From Alkalihalophilus pseudofirmus OF4 (lineage in GTDB: Bacteria; Bacillota; Bacilli; Bacillales; Bacillaceae_D): a stretch of DNA of 64,000 nt. The DNA lies in assembly GCF_000005825.2 (NCBI RefSeq), contig NC_013791.2:2666001-2730000 (forward strand), written 5' to 3'. Shown here piece after piece: positions 62,133 to 64,000 of this stretch. Under the pieces are notes generated by a model. That model did no database searches, was not told the DNA's origin, and was given only the letters and a program-made list of their open reading frames with translations. Numbering within the stretch: position 1 is the first letter of the stretch; each line of letters opens with the position of its first letter. The translations under genes and the position numbers were made by a program.

Positions 62133-62849
62133 ATGAAAAAAGTCACACTAATGCTAGCTGCATTACTACTTGTTATCTTTTTAGCAGCATGCGGCCAAGG
62201 GGAGAACGCCATCGATTCAAATGAATCGACTGGAAATATCGAAACTGAGGAAAATGCAGATGCTGTTGAAGAAGAAACTGAAGTAGAAGAAGAGCCTGCT
62301 GCTGATGAAAGTACGGAGGAAGAATCAACTGAAGAACCAGTCGAAGAGGAACATGGTGTAGAAGAGGAAACAGCCGCTGAAGATTCTGAGTCTGTTGAGA
62401 CGGATGAAACACCTGCTGTTGAAGAAGCAACAGCTACTCCAGTATATCTATTCTTTGCAGATGATCAGGTAATGGATATTTATAAAGAAGAACGTTCTAT
62501 TGAAGCAACAGATGAAGAGCTTTTTAAAGCGACATTCGAAGCTTGGGTAGAAGGACCAGAACATGCTAATCTTGTTTCTCTCATCCCTAGCAACGTAGAA
62601 GTCCAATCTGTTGAAGAGCATGAAGGTACAGCTCACGTATCTTTCTCTTCTGCACTATTAGATGCTCAGCTTGGCTCTGGTACAGAAGCTATGCTTATGC
62701 AGCAAATTGCTCTTACAATGAAACAATTCGGCTTTAATCAAACGAAGGTATTAATTGATGGTGAAGAACATCCTGAAATGTTCGGCCACATTGATACAAG
62801 CGCTGCCATTGAAGCTGAAAACACAGAAAATATTCCAACAATGGAATAA
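62133..62849 (+). CDS. GerMN domain lipoprotein
   Basis: A 238-residue lipoprotein (lipobox LAAC, Cys about residue 20). A long, very acidic Glu/Thr/Ala linker (about 25-105) leads to one GerMN domain (about 107-225): VYLFFADDQVMDIYKEERSI, FEAWVEGP, GTAHVSFSSAL, MQQIALTMKQFGFNQTKVLIDGE. GerMN domains occur in the spore germination and sporulation protein GerM, which has two copies; a single-copy lipoprotein with acidic linker is a different, common bacillar form of unknown role. AGGAGGA before the ATG. Confidence 0.87.
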   Translation: MKKVTLMLAALLLVIFLAACGQGENAIDSNESTGNIETEENADAVEEETEVEEEPAADESTEEESTEEPVEEEHGVEEETAAEDSESVETDETPAVEEATATPVYLFFADDQVMDIYKEERSIEATDEELFKATFEAWVEGPEHANLVSLIPSNVEVQSVEEHEGTAHVSFSSALLDAQLGSGTEAMLMQQIALTMKQFGFNQTKVLIDGEEHPEMFGHIDTSAAIEAENTENIPTME

Positions 62850-62857
62850 ATCATCTT

Positions 62858-62888
62858 GAGGCTGTCTATGAAGGCAGCTTCTTTTTTT
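62858..62888 (+). terminator. Terminator of the GerMN lipoprotein gene
   Basis: A 9-base stem (62858-62866 with 62873-62881, with G-T pairs) followed by T7. Confidence 0.82.
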
Positions 62889-62939
62889 CTTTGTTTTCAC
62901 ATTGTTAGTTTACATGACAAAGAGATTTCGCGTTACACT

Positions 62940-62968
62940 TTGACATTCTTTTAGATTTTTGATTAAAT
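62940..62968 (+). promoter_or_regulatory. Sigma-A promoter of the TAXI gene
   Basis: A perfect TTGACA (62940-62945), 17 bases, TTAAAT (62963-62968), about 60 bases before the start. Confidence 0.6.
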
Positions 62969-63027
62969 GATAATGTGGTATGAACACGCCTTCATACTGA
63001 TAACTACATATATAAGGGGGAAATTCG

Positions 63028-64000
63028 ATGAAAAAGAAATTTGCTTTTTTATCAGCTGCATTGCTTTCTGTAGGAATGCTTCTTGGTGCCTGTGGCGGCT
63101 CTGATAATGCTGGCGGGGACGAAGATTTCAAAACAGACTTGCAAATGGGAACAGGTAGTACAGGTGGTACGTACTATCCATTAGGTCAAGAGATGGCTAA
63201 TGTCATGAATGACAATGTTGATTTCGAAGACTTTAATGTAAGTGCAGTAGCATCTGGTGCATCTGTTGAAAACCTTGGAGGAATTTATCAAGGAACGATG
63301 CAGCTTGGTATGACTGTACACATCCCTGCTCTAGAAGCTCTTAACGGTGAAGCTGATTTTGAAGGTGCTGCTGTTGAGAACTTTGGATTTATGGGTCATA
63401 TCTACCCAGAGGTTATGCAAGTTGTTACGACTGAAAACACTGGAATCACTTCAATTGCTGACCTTGAAGGCAAGCGTGTAGCGATTGGACCTGCAGGTAG
63501 TGGTACACAAGCTGCTGCTAAATTAATTCTTAGTGCTTACGGTTTAGAAGATGGTGATTATCAAGCTTTTGAAGAAGGTTTTGGTGACGCTGCTGCCCGT
63601 CTTCAAGATGGTCAGTTAGATGCTTCATTCGGTTTACTTGGTCTTCCTGCTAGTAACATTGAAGAACTTGCTTTCCAACGTGATGTAGTATTACTTCCTG
63701 TTGAAGGTGAAGCGCTTCAAACAATTCTTGATAACAGTGACTACGGACACTTAGAAATTCCTGCTGATACGTATGAATTTTTAGATGGTCCAGTTGATGC
63801 GATTACTGCTTATGCGATTCTTGTTGGTTCTACAAACCAAATCAGCGAAGACCTTGGTTATGAGATTGTAAAAGGTCTTTACGAGAACGTTGACAGCATT
63901 TCTCACCCACAAGGTGTGCACTTAGATCCTGAGAACATCTTAAATGGTTCTGATGGTCTTCCATTCCACCCTGGTGCAGAAAAGTACTTCAAAGAACAAG
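63028..64000 (+). CDS. TAXI-family TRAP transporter substrate-binding lipoprotein, 3' end missing
   Basis: The frame runs off the right edge, so the C-terminus is not seen; 324 residues are visible. Lipobox LLGAC (Cys about residue 22), then the TAXI-type fold: LQMGTGSTGGTYYPLGQEMANVMN, VSAVASGASVENLGGIYQGTMQLGM, GFMGHIYPEVMQVVTTENTGI, IADLEGKRVAIGPAGSGTQAAAKLIL. These are typical of the receptors that feed TRAP transporters, sodium-driven importers of organic acids such as glutamate or dicarboxylates. AAGGGGG precedes the ATG at 63028. The fused or separate TRAP permease gene is expected just beyond the window. Confidence 0.92.
   Translation, partial: MKKKFAFLSAALLSVGMLLGACGGSDNAGGDEDFKTDLQMGTGSTGGTYYPLGQEMANVMNDNVDFEDFNVSAVASGASVENLGGIYQGTMQLGMTVHIPALEALNGEADFEGAAVENFGFMGHIYPEVMQVVTTENTGITSIADLEGKRVAIGPAGSGTQAAAKLILSAYGLEDGDYQAFEEGFGDAAARLQDGQLDASFGLLGLPASNIEELAFQRDVVLLPVEGEALQTILDNSDYGHLEIPADTYEFLDGPVDAITAYAILVGSTNQISEDLGYEIVKGLYENVDSISHPQGVHLDPENILNGSDGLPFHPGAEKYFKEQ

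Noticed and set aside
62173-62430. Leu/Gln-rich minus-strand frame
   Set aside because: It is the antisense of the acidic Glu/Thr-rich linker of the GerMN lipoprotein, a common low-complexity artefact.

Overview
The window looks like chromosomal DNA of a low-GC, spore-forming member of the Bacillaceae, probably a halo- or alkali-tolerant Bacillus relative. The evidence is strong AAGGAGG-type ribosome binding sites, many GTG and TTG starts, compact intrinsic terminators, and gene order familiar from Bacillus subtilis: argC-argJ-argB-argD-carA-carB-argF, yjzC, yjaU/yjaV-like genes, med-comZ and fabH-fabF, plus yitT/ipi/yitU/yitV-like genes. I saw no rRNA, tRNA, insertion sequence, prophage or CRISPR array. 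Both edges cut genes: coaA on the left and a TAXI-type TRAP substrate-binding lipoprotein on the right.

Layout. 1-9 kb: coaA end, a D,D-carboxypeptidase, a CAP-domain protein, a LysM-CwlJ/SleB hydrolase, an orphan gene, a DHH-CBS-nucleotidyltransferase fusion and a CoA-transferase. 9-21 kb: an LCP cell-wall ligase, fabH-fabF under a FapR box, small genes, comZ/med, prfC, a cobalamin-binding sensor overlapping a STAS protein, yjaV/yjaU-like genes and yjzC. 21-30 kb: the arginine/carbamoyl-phosphate operon. 30.4-32.6 kb: ctaG, SCO and a peroxiredoxin-like lipoprotein. 33-41 kb: a HAD phosphatase, small genes, GNAT, a CstA transporter with a LytS/LytTR two-component pair, and an XRE-cupin regulator divergent from azlCD. 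41-51 kb: a SNF2 helicase and its partner, an Ipi-domain lipoprotein, YitT, an esterase, small genes, a rhodanese and an AI-2E family transporter. 52-60.5 kb: maltodextrin uptake and breakdown (malR, malG, malF, malE, alpha-glucosidase, and a divergent neopullulanase) with four LacI-type operators. 60.6-64 kb: MATE exporter, GerMN lipoprotein, TAXI protein.

The most interesting observation is at 30457-30987. A peroxiredoxin-like lipoprotein gene reads through one in-frame TGA that falls exactly on the first cysteine of a CxxC active site (UxxC). A hairpin in the expected SECIS position follows the TGA. This is a candidate selenoprotein, encoded behind ctaG and SCO, which are copper and cytochrome oxidase maturation genes. 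Whether the genome has selA/selB/selC/selD cannot be seen here, and a recent nonsense mutation is the main alternative.

A second candidate is the pair at 16975-18376. A B12-binding protein with the CarH-like Wx9EH and ExHxxG motifs but no DNA-binding domain overlaps a PAS-like/STAS protein, and a sigma-B-like promoter sits upstream. This could be a light- or cobalamin-sensing input to a stressosome-type pathway. Smaller points are an apparent stop-loss in yjzC that extends the protein through its own terminator, a KNG in place of KTG in the carboxypeptidase, a YwqB-position gene without a SWIM motif, and an Ipi-like inhibitor domain carried by a lipoprotein.
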